This document shows positions 16,009-24,021 of a stretch of DNA of 39,753 nucleotides, in pieces. The DNA is from an uncultured Bacteroidales bacterium (GTDB lineage Bacteria > Bacteroidota > Bacteroidia > Bacteroidales > Bacteroidaceae). The stretch's first letter is position 1, and every line of letters begins with the position of its first letter. The stretch spans positions 1 to 39,753 of the forward strand of contig CADCDP010000043.1 in the NCBI GenBank assembly GCA_902800305.1, written 5' to 3'. The notes below the pieces were generated by a model. It searched no databases. It was given only the letters and a program-made list of their open reading frames with translations, and was not told where the DNA came from. The position numbers and the translations under genes are program-made.

Positions 16009-16142
16009 CTTCAATCGTTGTGCAATACCCAGTTTTTGAGTGTCCTATTTTTCTAAAAGTTGCTTTGCAAGCGATAGAACGAGAATGATTAGCCTATCCA
16101 ATAAAGAAATTTCATTTTTCGTCAGAGATAAGCATAAAACTC

Positions 16143-16173
16143 TTGACAAAGCGGGAAAAAAGTTGTAACTTTG
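16143..16173 (+). promoter_or_regulatory. Promoter reading into array C
   Basis: TTG (16143-16145), 20 bases, TAACTTTG (16166-16173), a consensus match. Predicted start near 16180, well upstream of cca. Confidence 0.65.
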
Positions 16174-16179
16174 TAGCTG

Positions 16180-16325
16180 GAAAGGAGGGCTTGAAGAGGG
16201 TTCCCAAGGGATTCCGCTTCAAAAAGCCGACTTCCAATCGTAAGCTTCGATAGTACAATCGTAAGCTTCGATAGTATAATCGCAACCTTCGATAGTACAA
16301 TCGTAGGTTGCGATTGCTTTTAGTA
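16180..16325 (+). ncRNA. Candidate short RNA or cca leader ending in array C
   Basis: From the predicted start near 16180 the transcript contains no ORF. It can fold GGCTT-GAAG with CTTC-AAA-AAGCC around an inner GGG/CCC pairing (about 16190-16230), then runs into array C. The last two repeat units pair over 11 bases (AATCGCAACCT at 16278-16288 with AGGTTGCGATT at 16306-16316) and are followed by GCTTTTAG, which looks like a weak terminator. It is either a free RNA of about 145 bases or the distal leader of cca. Confidence 0.4.
16236..16317. repeat. Palindromic tandem array C (21-base period, four units)
   Basis: AATCG recurs at 16236, 16257, 16278 and 16299, exactly 21 bases apart. Units one and two carry the core ATCG-TAAGCTT-CGAT followed by AGTA; unit three has CAACCTT and unit four TAGGTTG, which are complementary to each other. 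As in arrays A and B, an AATCG edge and a CGAT edge frame a variable core. Confidence 0.8.
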
Positions 16326-16415
16326 TTTGTTCCAATAATAAAAATTTTTTATTGCGATAGGCTCATAAATCAATCTTTTTATGTACATTTGCATACCAAA
16401 AAGCGACATCGCCCC

Positions 16416-17930
16416 ATGAAAATACTTACCCACGAAGAGATACTCAGCAAGATTGACCATCCCTTCTTCCGTCTCATCTCGGACACGGCAGAAGAGTTGG
16501 GCTTGGAGTGCTACGTCATCGGCGGATGGGTGAGAGACCTCTATCTGGAGCGCCCATCGAGCGACATCGACATTGTGGTGGTGGACGAAACGAAACAGAC
16601 GAAACGCCCTGGCATCGCTATTGCCGAGGCATTGCGCCACAAATTAGGCAAGAAGGCACACATCGCCATCTACCGCAACTTCGGCACTGCGCAACTGAAG
16701 CACAAGAGTCTGGAGATTGAGTTTGTGGGTGCACGAAAGGAAAGCTATGACCGCAATTCACGCAAGCCCGTGACCGAAGACGGCACGTTGGAGGAAGACC
16801 AGAACCGCCGCGACTTCACCATCAACGCCATGGCACTCCGCCTGAACAAAGACCGCTTTGGCGAACTGGTTGACCCCTTCGACGGATTAACCGATTTGGA
16901 AAACAAGACCATCGCCACCCCACTCGACCCCGACATCACTTTCAGCGACGACCCCCTGCGCATGATGCGTTGCATCCGTTTTGCCACACAACTCGGCTTC
17001 CACATCGAGGAAGATACCTTCGAAGCTTTGGCACGCAACAAGGAGCGCATCAAGATTATTTCGGGCGAACGCATTGCTGAAGAACTCAACAAAATCATCC
17101 TCTCCCCTACCCCGTCCCGTGGCTTTGTAGAGCTGGAGCGGTGTGGCTTGCTGCCCCTCATCTTCCCAGAACTGGCACAGTTGCAAGGGGTGGAGACAAA
17201 GAACGGCAAGGCACATAAGGATAACTTCTACCACACATTGGAGGTGCTTGACAACGTAGCCCAAGCAACAGCCAATCCCGCCAACTTGCCCGAAGGCAAC
17301 GGACAGTGGGAATCGGCGAGAGACCACACGTTGTGGCTTCGTTGGGCGGCTCTGCTGCACGACATTGGCAAACCCAAGTCGAAGCGGTTTGACCCACTGT
17401 TGGGATGGACGTTTCACAACCACAACGACATCGGCGAACGAATGATACCCACCATCTTCCGACGGATGAAGTTACCACTGAACGAGAAGATGAAGTTTGT
17501 ACAGAAACTCGTGCAGCTGCACATGCGTCCCATCGTCATCGCCGACGAGGAAGTGACCGACAGTGCTGTACGCCGACTGCTCTTCGAGGCAGGTAATGAT
17601 ATCGACGACTTGATGATTCTCTGTACTGCCGACATCACCTCGAAGAACGAACTGAAGAAGAAGAAGTTCATCGATAACTTCATCACCGTGCGCACCAAAC
17701 TGGTGGAAATCGAAGAGAAAGACCGCATTCGCAACTTCCAGCCTCCCATCAACGGCGAAGACATCATGCAGATGTTTGGCCTACCTCCTTGCAAAGAGGT
17801 GGGTGTGTTGAAGAATGCCATCAAGGATGCCATTCTTGACGGAGTAATCCCCAACGAGTATGAGCCAGCGGAGGCGTTGCTCCTCGAAGAGGCGAAGAAA
17901 CTGGGATTGGAAATAAAGAAGACGGTGTAG
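16416..17930 (+). CDS. cca: CCA tRNA nucleotidyltransferase with HD domain
   Basis: 504 residues from the ATG at 16416; the longer in-frame start is rejected because the conserved domain begins after MKILTHEEIL and the extension is low-complexity leader. The nucleotidyltransferase motif is GGWVRDLYLERPSSDIDIVV (two catalytic Asp), followed by the RRDFTINAMALRL and DPLRMMRCIRFATQLGF motifs. A C-terminal HD domain contains LLHDIGKP. It adds or repairs the 3' CCA of tRNAs. A TACATTTG box at 16384-16391 may start a short transcript, though no -33 element is well placed. Confidence 0.95.
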   Translation: MKILTHEEILSKIDHPFFRLISDTAEELGLECYVIGGWVRDLYLERPSSDIDIVVVDETKQTKRPGIAIAEALRHKLGKKAHIAIYRNFGTAQLKHKSLEIEFVGARKESYDRNSRKPVTEDGTLEEDQNRRDFTINAMALRLNKDRFGELVDPFDGLTDLENKTIATPLDPDITFSDDPLRMMRCIRFATQLGFHIEEDTFEALARNKERIKIISGERIAEELNKIILSPTPSRGFVELERCGLLPLIFPELAQLQGVETKNGKAHKDNFYHTLEVLDNVAQATANPANLPEGNGQWESARDHTLWLRWAALLHDIGKPKSKRFDPLLGWTFHNHNDIGERMIPTIFRRMKLPLNEKMKFVQKLVQLHMRPIVIADEEVTDSAVRRLLFEAGNDIDDLMILCTADITSKNELKKKKFIDNFITVRTKLVEIEEKDRIRNFQPPINGEDIMQMFGLPPCKEVGVLKNAIKDAILDGVIPNEYEPAEALLLEEAKKLGLEIKKTV

Positions 17931-17963
17931 TCAATGAAGAATCATACTTATAAACTGACCTAT

Positions 17964-19079
17964 ATGAAGAACCTATCAAAACTCCTGCTCGGCATGGCCC
18001 TCGTGGCACAAACAGCCGTAGCACAGACTCAACAAGAAGTGCTCGGACAAATCGAGAAAGTGAACGACTACTGGCAAAGCCACAACAAAGCACAGTGCCG
18101 AGGCTTCTGGGACAATGCCGCCTATTTCACCGGCAATCAAGAAGTTTACAAACTTACGGGCAAGCAGCAATACTTGGATTATGCCATCGACTGGGCAGAG
18201 TACAACCACTGGAAGGGAGCCACCCAAACGGACAAGAGCCAGTGGCAGTATAAGACCTACGGCGAGGGGATGAACCATGTGCTTTTCGCCGACTGGCAAA
18301 TCTGTTTTCAGGTCTATATCGACCTCTACAAACTGGAGCACCGTGCCGAACGCATCGAACGTGCGCTGGAAGTGATGTGCTATCAGGCTTCCACCAAAGA
18401 AAACGACTACTGGTGGTGGGCCGACGCGCTCTACATGGGTCTGCCCATTTTCACGAAGCTCTATACCGTCACCCACGACCAGAAACTGCTCGACAAGCAG
18501 TATGAATGCTTCAAATGGACAGACGAACTGCTCTTCGACACGGAAGCACAACTCTACTACAGAGATGGCAAGTATGTCTATCCGAAGGTGAAGACCGCTT
18601 GCAACGACGGTAAATCCTTTTGGGCACGTGGAGCAGGATGGGTGCTGGCTGGTTTGGCTAAGGTGTTGCAAGACCTTCCCCAAGATAGCAAGTATCGTGC
18701 TCTCTACCTCGACCGCTTCAAGCAGATGGCCAATGGGGTGGCTCGATGCCAACAGTCCGAAGGCTATTGGACGCGCTCCATGCTGTGTCCCGACGATGCA
18801 CCAGGCTACGAGACTTCGGGCACGGCCTTCTTCACCTACGGCATCCTGTGGGGCGTGAACAATGGCATCCTGCCCGCCAAGCAGTATCAGCCCGTCATCG
18901 ACAAGGCGTGGAAGTATCTCTCCACCGTAGCTCTCCAGCCAGACGGCAGCATCGGCTACGTGCAGCCTATCGGTGAGAAGCCTGACCCCACACGCACCGT
19001 CAACGCCCAATCACAAGCTCCCTTCGGCACGGGTGCATGGCTCTTAGCTGCATGTGAGTATTATAAATATGTGAAATAG
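17964..19079 (+). CDS. Exported GH88/GH105-family unsaturated glycuronyl hydrolase
   Basis: 371 residues from the ATG at 17964; an in-frame ATG at 17934 adds ten residues but makes a long signal-peptide n-region. The signal ends at TAVAQ. The (alpha/alpha)6 barrel of the family is marked by GEGMNHVLFADWQ, DYWWWADALYMGLP (containing the likely catalytic Asp) and FWARGAGWVLAGLA. Members remove the unsaturated uronic acid left by polysaccharide lyases on pectin (rhamnogalacturonan) or glycosaminoglycan fragments. There is no lyase or SusC/D pair nearby. It sits between cca and lpxK with short gaps. Confidence 0.88.
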   Translation: MKNLSKLLLGMALVAQTAVAQTQQEVLGQIEKVNDYWQSHNKAQCRGFWDNAAYFTGNQEVYKLTGKQQYLDYAIDWAEYNHWKGATQTDKSQWQYKTYGEGMNHVLFADWQICFQVYIDLYKLEHRAERIERALEVMCYQASTKENDYWWWADALYMGLPIFTKLYTVTHDQKLLDKQYECFKWTDELLFDTEAQLYYRDGKYVYPKVKTACNDGKSFWARGAGWVLAGLAKVLQDLPQDSKYRALYLDRFKQMANGVARCQQSEGYWTRSMLCPDDAPGYETSGTAFFTYGILWGVNNGILPAKQYQPVIDKAWKYLSTVALQPDGSIGYVQPIGEKPDPTRTVNAQSQAPFGTGAWLLAACEYYKYVK

Positions 19080-19080
19080 C

Positions 19081-20115
19081 ATGGAAGGCGACCATATCAA
19101 AATCACCCCTTGGCTCCTGCCGTTCTCATGGCTCTACGGGCTGGTGGTCAGCATCAGAAACCTGATGTTCGATTTTGGTATGCTCAAATCTCAGAGTTTC
19201 GATGTGCCCACTATCTGTGTGGGCAACATCACCGTGGGAGGCACAGGCAAGACTCCCCACACCGAATACCTTATCCGACTGTTGTCGCGCCATCATCAAG
19301 TAGCTGTGCTTAGCCGTGGCTACAAGCGTAAGTCGAATGGTTACATACTCGCCAACAACAAGACGCCCATGAGTGCCATCGGCGACGAGCCTTACCAGAT
19401 GAAGCACAAATTTCCGCGAGTGCATGTTGCCGTAGATAAGAACCGCTGTCACGGCATCCAGCAACTGATGAAGAACAATGTGAAACCAGCCACCGAAGTG
19501 GTGTTGCTCGACGACGCTTTCCAGCACCGCTATGTAAAGCCTGGCATCAACATCTTGCTGATGGATTACCACCGACTCATCTACTTCGACCGTCTCCTGC
19601 CTGCAGGTCGATTGCGTGAGCCGAAATCGGGACGAATGCGTGCCGACATCGTCATTGTGACCAAATGTCCGCGCTACATCACCCCGATGGATCGCCGAGG
19701 CATCGAACGGAGCCTCGACCTCGAAAAATGGCAAAAGGTTTATTTCACCACCTACCGCTATCCCGACACTTTAAGTAATATGGGTGAGAATCCCTTGCTC
19801 GTCACGGGTATTGCGTCCCCTGAACAGATGGTTTACGACCTACAGAAGCTCATTCCGAAGTTTGAGGTAATGAGTTTTCCCGACCACCATAACTTCACCT
19901 CTAAAGACATTGAACACATACGCCAACGGGCTGCGGGTCGCACCATCCTCACTACCGAGAAGGATGCCACCCGTCTGCACGGTCTTAAAGGCGTGAAGGT
20001 CATCCCAATCGAAGTGGAGTTCCTCGACGGAAAGGCTGAAGAGTTCAACCAGACTATCATGGGATACGTCAAGAAAAATTCACGCAACAGCGTACTGAAC
20101 AAAAAGAGAAAGTAA
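19081..20115 (+). CDS. lpxK: Tetraacyldisaccharide 4'-kinase
   Basis: 344 residues. Inner-membrane enzyme that phosphorylates the 4' position of the lipid A precursor. An N-terminal hydrophobic segment (PWLLPFSWLYGLVVSIRNL) is the membrane anchor, followed by the Walker A motif GNITVGGTGKTP, then SRGYKRKS, LLDDAFQHR and the C-terminal FPDHHNFTSKD and TTEKDATRL motifs. The start codon is one base after the previous stop, and thiL begins one base after its own stop. Confidence 0.96.
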   Translation: MEGDHIKITPWLLPFSWLYGLVVSIRNLMFDFGMLKSQSFDVPTICVGNITVGGTGKTPHTEYLIRLLSRHHQVAVLSRGYKRKSNGYILANNKTPMSAIGDEPYQMKHKFPRVHVAVDKNRCHGIQQLMKNNVKPATEVVLLDDAFQHRYVKPGINILLMDYHRLIYFDRLLPAGRLREPKSGRMRADIVIVTKCPRYITPMDRRGIERSLDLEKWQKVYFTTYRYPDTLSNMGENPLLVTGIASPEQMVYDLQKLIPKFEVMSFPDHHNFTSKDIEHIRQRAAGRTILTTEKDATRLHGLKGVKVIPIEVEFLDGKAEEFNQTIMGYVKKNSRNSVLNKKRK

Positions 20116-20116
20116 A

Positions 20117-21184
20117 ATGGCTACAGAAATATCCACGCTGGGTGAGTTCGGCCTCATTAAGCATCTCACCGAGACCATCCAACTGAAAAACCCCGAAAGC
20201 CGGCACGGTATAGGTGACGACTGCGCCGTGCTGAGTTACGGAGCAGACAAGGACATCCTCGTCACCACCGACCTCCTCATGGAGGGTGTGCATTTCGACC
20301 TTACCTACATGCCCATGAAGCACCTCGGCTACAAGGCTGCACAAGTCAACCTCTCCGACATCTACGCCATGGGTGGAACCCCGAAGCAAATCACGGTTAG
20401 CCTGGCCTTGAGCAAACGATTCAATGTGGAAGACCTCGAAGACTTCTACGAAGGATTGCGGCTGGCTTGCGAGGCACACAGCGTGGACATCGTGGGAGGT
20501 GACACTACCCCATCGCGCACAGGTTTCGCCATCTCCATCACCGCCATCGGCGAAGTGGAAAAAGGCAAAGCTATCTACCGCAACGGAGCCAAGGAAACCG
20601 ACCTCATCTGCGTGAGCGGCGACCTTGGAGCTGCCTACATGGGCTTCCAGTTGCTGGAACGCGAGAAAGAGGTTTACTACAAGCAGATTGAAACAGCCAA
20701 GACCGACACCGAACGCCTCGCCATCTCCCAGCCCGACTTCAGCGGTCGGGAATACCTGCTCGAACGACAGATGAAGCCAGAAGCAAGACGTGACATCATC
20801 CAACGACTCCTCGAAGCTGGCATCCAGCCCACCGCCATGATGGACATCAGCGACGGTCTCTCTTCCGAGCTGCTCCACATCTGCACCCAAAGCCATTGTG
20901 GATGCCGCATCTACGAAGAGCGCATCCCCATCGACTACCAAACTGCTGTGATGGCCGAAGAACTGAACATGAACCTCACTACCGCTGCCCTCAACGGAGG
21001 TGAAGACTACGAACTATTGTTCACTGTTCCCATCACCGACCACGAAAAAGTGGAGCTACTGGAGGATGTCAAGCTCATCGGCCACATCACCAAACCCGAA
21101 CTCGGTTGCGCCCTCATCACTCGCGACGGCACCGAGTTTGAGCTGAAAGCCCAAGGCTGGAACCCTCTGAAGAATGGAAAGTGA
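20117..21184 (+). CDS. thiL: Thiamine-monophosphate kinase
   Basis: 355 residues. Phosphorylates thiamine monophosphate to the active cofactor. Family marks in order: GIGDDCAVL, TTDLLMEGVHFDLTYMP, AQVNLSDIYAMGGTPKQITVSL, VGGDTT, MMDISDGLSSELLHIC and LNGGEDYELLFTV. Begins one base after lpxK, so it is co-translated in a cca-GH105-lpxK-thiL run with no functional theme in common. Confidence 0.96.
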   Translation: MATEISTLGEFGLIKHLTETIQLKNPESRHGIGDDCAVLSYGADKDILVTTDLLMEGVHFDLTYMPMKHLGYKAAQVNLSDIYAMGGTPKQITVSLALSKRFNVEDLEDFYEGLRLACEAHSVDIVGGDTTPSRTGFAISITAIGEVEKGKAIYRNGAKETDLICVSGDLGAAYMGFQLLEREKEVYYKQIETAKTDTERLAISQPDFSGREYLLERQMKPEARRDIIQRLLEAGIQPTAMMDISDGLSSELLHICTQSHCGCRIYEERIPIDYQTAVMAEELNMNLTTAALNGGEDYELLFTVPITDHEKVELLEDVKLIGHITKPELGCALITRDGTEFELKAQGWNPLKNGK

Positions 21185-21245
21185 AAGATTTGCTACCGCA
21201 CTTGAAAGATTGAAGTACCTTTAAAATCACTCATCGACATTCGTG

Positions 21246-21266
21246 TGTGGCGGTTTTCCCGCCACA
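21246..21266 (+). terminator. Hairpin between thiL and nagB
   Basis: TGTGGCGG (21246-21253)/CCGCCACA (21259-21266) with loop TTTTC. No U-run follows, so it may be a weak terminator for thiL or part of the nagB leader. A near-promoter box TACCTTTA is at 21216-21223. Confidence 0.45.
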
Positions 21267-21318
21267 TTCCAACCAATAACACAATTAATATATTCACAAT
21301 TTAAAACTAAACAAAATT

Positions 21319-22110
21319 ATGAGAGTAATTATTGAACCCGATTACGAAGCCCTCTCTAAGTGGGCTGCTAACTATGTGGCTAACCGTATCATCGAAGCCA
21401 ATCCAACACCTGAAAAGCCTTTTGTGCTCGGATGCCCCACTGGCTCATCTCCCCTCGGCCTGTACCGCAACCTCATCGACATGTGCAGCTCTGGCAAGAT
21501 TTCCTTCCAGAATGTCGTGACCTTCAACATGGATGAGTATGTAAAACTGCCAGAAGAACACCCCGAGAGCTACCACTCTTTCATGTGGAACAACTTCTTC
21601 AACCACATCGACATCAAGCCAGAGAATGTACACATCCTCAATGGTAACGCTCCCGACCTTATCGCCGAGTGCAACCACTACGAAGAGTTGATTGCTCAAG
21701 CTGGTGGAATTGACCTCTTCATGGGCGGCATCGGTCCCGATGGTCACTTGGCATTCAATGAGCCAGGTTCGTCGCTTTCGTCTCGTACACGCATCAAGAC
21801 TTTGACCACCGACACCATCCATGCTAACAGCCGCTTCTTCAACGGCGACCTCAGCCTTGTACCGAAGCAGGCTCTCACCGTCGGCATCGGCACTGTGATG
21901 GATGCAAAGGAAGTGCTTCTCGTATGCAGTGGTCACAACAAGGCACGTGCCCTCAAGCACTGCATCGACGGTGACATCAGCCACAAGTGGACTTCTTCCA
22001 TGCTCCAGATGCATCCACACGCCATCGTGGTATGCGACGAAGCCGCTTGCGACGAGCTGACCGTAGGAACCTACAAGTACTACCTTGACAAGGAGCGTGG
22101 CAACCTCTAA
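21319..22110 (+). CDS. nagB: Glucosamine-6-phosphate deaminase
   Basis: 263 residues, full length. Converts glucosamine-6-phosphate to fructose-6-phosphate and ammonia. Signatures are LGCPTGSSPLGLYRNLI, FNMDEYVKLPEEHPESYHSFMW (active-site Asp) and GGIGPDGHLAFNEPGSS with the catalytic His. Preceded by its own leader with the hairpin at 21246-21266 and followed by a bidirectional terminator facing ispF. Confidence 0.96.
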   Translation: MRVIIEPDYEALSKWAANYVANRIIEANPTPEKPFVLGCPTGSSPLGLYRNLIDMCSSGKISFQNVVTFNMDEYVKLPEEHPESYHSFMWNNFFNHIDIKPENVHILNGNAPDLIAECNHYEELIAQAGGIDLFMGGIGPDGHLAFNEPGSSLSSRTRIKTLTTDTIHANSRFFNGDLSLVPKQALTVGIGTVMDAKEVLLVCSGHNKARALKHCIDGDISHKWTSSMLQMHPHAIVVCDEAACDELTVGTYKYYLDKERGNL

Positions 22111-22132
22111 ATCACTCCCTTTCATCAACAAA

Positions 22133-22167
22133 GCAGGGACAGATTCCGATGTGGAACCTGCCCCTGC
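22133..22167. terminator. Bidirectional terminator between nagB and ispF
   Basis: GCAGGG (22133-22138) pairs with CCCTGC (22162-22167), with further CAG/CTG and TTCC/GGAA pairs inside and a five-base loop. Short T-rich stretches follow on both strands. It serves two convergent units. Confidence 0.75.
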
Positions 22168-22206
22168 CTTATTCTTGTTTTCACTTTTTCAAAGTTAGAA
22201 ATGTTC

Positions 22207-22689
22207 TTAATCCTTTTGCAGCAGCACAACGGCGTAGGCACTAATGCCTTCCTCACGGCCAGTGAAGCCCAACCGCTCTGTGGTGGTGGCCTTGATGGAA
22301 ATGTCGTCGATGTCGATGCCCATCACCTCAGCTAGAGTCTGCTGCATCTCGGGAATGTGGGGATTGAGTTTGGGACGTTCGGCACAGACGGTGGCATCGA
22401 TGTTGCCGATACTATAACCTTTCGAGGCCACCAACTCGATGGTCTTTCGAAGGAGAATTTTGGAGTCGATGTTCTCAAACTCGTTGCCTTTCTTGGGGGG
22501 GAAGTGATAGCCGATGTCGCGCATATTGGCAGCACCGAGGATGGCATCACAGATAGCGTGAATGAGCACGTCGGCATCGGAGTGGCCAAGCAACCCAAGG
22601 GTGTGGTCAAGGCGGATACCACCCAACCACAGCTCCCTGTCGGGAACTAACTGGTGAACATCATAGCCAAAGCCTATTCGGATTTTCAT
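22207..22689 (-). CDS. ispF: 2-C-methyl-D-erythritol 2,4-cyclodiphosphate synthase
   Basis: 160 residues, full length. Signatures are RIGFGYDVHQL (zinc-binding Asp and His), LLGHSDADVLIHAICDAILGA, DIGYHFPP and TTERLGFTGREEGI. Fifth enzyme of the MEP isoprenoid pathway. It is the last gene of the operon that also contains dxr, an earlier MEP enzyme, and lies 22 bases downstream of porV. Confidence 0.96.
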   Translation of the reverse strand: MKIRIGFGYDVHQLVPDRELWLGGIRLDHTLGLLGHSDADVLIHAICDAILGAANMRDIGYHFPPKKGNEFENIDSKILLRKTIELVASKGYSIGNIDATVCAERPKLNPHIPEMQQTLAEVMGIDIDDISIKATTTERLGFTGREEGISAYAVVLLQKD

Positions 22690-22711
22690 GGGAGGATGTT
22701 TTTAAAAGTGT

Positions 22712-23926
22712 TTATCTTCTGCGCTTACCCAACAGGTCGTTAATGCCGTCCATGTCGAAGGCAAGGGAGAAACGGAGTGTCTGGTCGAGCGGGTTGCTCT
22801 GCGCCGTGGAGATAACGTAGGAGGCGTCGATGGAGAAGACATTCATCTTGAAGCCTGCACCCACCGTGAAGTATTTGCGGTTTCCCTTGTTGGGATGCTC
22901 GTAGTGGTAACCTCCACGGATGAAGAACTGGTTGTTGTAGGCATACTCCAAACCGACACTCCACTGAATTTCCTGCAACTCTTCCTTGAAGCCGTTGGGT
23001 GCGTCATGGAAAGATTTGAAGATACCCGAAATGGGCGAAACGTTGTAGTAACCCTCTCCTTCGAGCCATGTACGATAACCAGAAAAATCCTGTTCGTAGT
23101 CGGCACGTTCACCACCTTCTGACTTCACCATGTAATCGATGTATTGCTCCATCGTCGGACGTGTGGGGATAAGGAATTTGTTAGCATCGGCTGCGATGGT
23201 GAGCGTGTTGTATTCGTCGAACGGCACGAGCAACGAGAGTCCAAAACGCATGTTCGTCGGGATAAACTCGGAAGTGTTGCCGTCATCGTAAGAAATCTTG
23301 GAACCGATGTTGCTGATGTTCAAGCCCCAACCCATCTGACTCTCATGCCCGCCAAGGTTCAGGTAGCCGTTGTGGTAGAGGGCGATGTCGGCTGCAAAGG
23401 CTGAACCAGGCGTAGTCTCGTCGTCGGCCTTGAAAGCGAGGTCGGAGTAAATATAACGAAGAGCGACACCCGCCGAGAATGTTTCGGAAAGCATTCGGGA
23501 GTAAGCCAAATCAACAGCCATCTCGTAGGGTTTGATAATCATGTCGTCAGCATCAGGCACGATAACCTCGCCAAGAGAGAAGTAGCGCAGGGAGGCAGAA
23601 AGGGCATTGTAGTCGCCCAAGCGCATATAACCTGTAATGTTGGCCAAATCGATTCCGTCAACCAACTGGCGCAACCAAGGAGTGTAGTTGAGCGATACAC
23701 CAGCACGACTGATGCAGAAGGGGTACTTGGCAGGATTCCAGTACTGCGAATTCACGTCAGGGTCGGTAGCTGCACCCACGTCACCAAGACCGCCAGCACG
23801 AGCATCGGGGGCGATGGCAAGCGATGTCACGCCGTAATAGACAGGGTTAAGCTGGTTCCTCACGTCTTGCGCATACAAGGTGGTGTAGAAACTGAAAAGT
23901 GTCAGTATGAAAAGTATTTTCTTCAT
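22712..23926 (-). CDS. porV: Type IX secretion outer-membrane protein PorV
   Basis: 404 residues. Signal peptide ends at TLYAQ (about 19). The N-terminal VTSLAIAPDARAGGLGDVGAATDPDVNSQYWNPAK-type stretch is the family signature. The rest is alternating strands of a FadL-like 14-stranded barrel, ending in a short basic tail. PorV captures T9SS substrates after translocation and delivers them to PorU for removal of the C-terminal sorting domain. It follows porU directly, the same order as in Porphyromonas gingivalis. Confidence 0.93.
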   Translation of the reverse strand: MKKILFILTLFSFYTTLYAQDVRNQLNPVYYGVTSLAIAPDARAGGLGDVGAATDPDVNSQYWNPAKYPFCISRAGVSLNYTPWLRQLVDGIDLANITGYMRLGDYNALSASLRYFSLGEVIVPDADDMIIKPYEMAVDLAYSRMLSETFSAGVALRYIYSDLAFKADDETTPGSAFAADIALYHNGYLNLGGHESQMGWGLNISNIGSKISYDDGNTSEFIPTNMRFGLSLLVPFDEYNTLTIAADANKFLIPTRPTMEQYIDYMVKSEGGERADYEQDFSGYRTWLEGEGYYNVSPISGIFKSFHDAPNGFKEELQEIQWSVGLEYAYNNQFFIRGGYHYEHPNKGNRKYFTVGAGFKMNVFSIDASYVISTAQSNPLDQTLRFSLAFDMDGINDLLGKRRR

Positions 23927-23952
23927 CGTTAATGAGTTTTTTGTTAATAAGT

Positions 23953-23979
23953 CTTATAGGGCTTATAGGACTTATAGGG
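23953..23979. repeat. Three 9-base direct repeats between porU and porV
   Basis: CTTATAGG occurs at 23953, 23962 and 23971, each followed by one variable base. The repeat sits in the 95-base gap between the two T9SS genes, upstream of porV. Copy number could vary by slippage. Confidence 0.75.
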
Positions 23980-24021
23980 TTCAGTGGAACACCCTCTAAT
24001 AGAAACGAGAAAGGGGGGGCT

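Noticed and set aside
16112..16300. 62-codon ORF with YYRSLRL repeats
   Set aside because: The repeats are just array C read as protein.
17976..19010. 344-codon ORF on the minus strand
   Set aside because: Antisense to the GH88/GH105 gene; an artefact of its codon bias.
20069..20941. 290-codon ORF on the minus strand
   Set aside because: Antisense to thiL, which has all family motifs.
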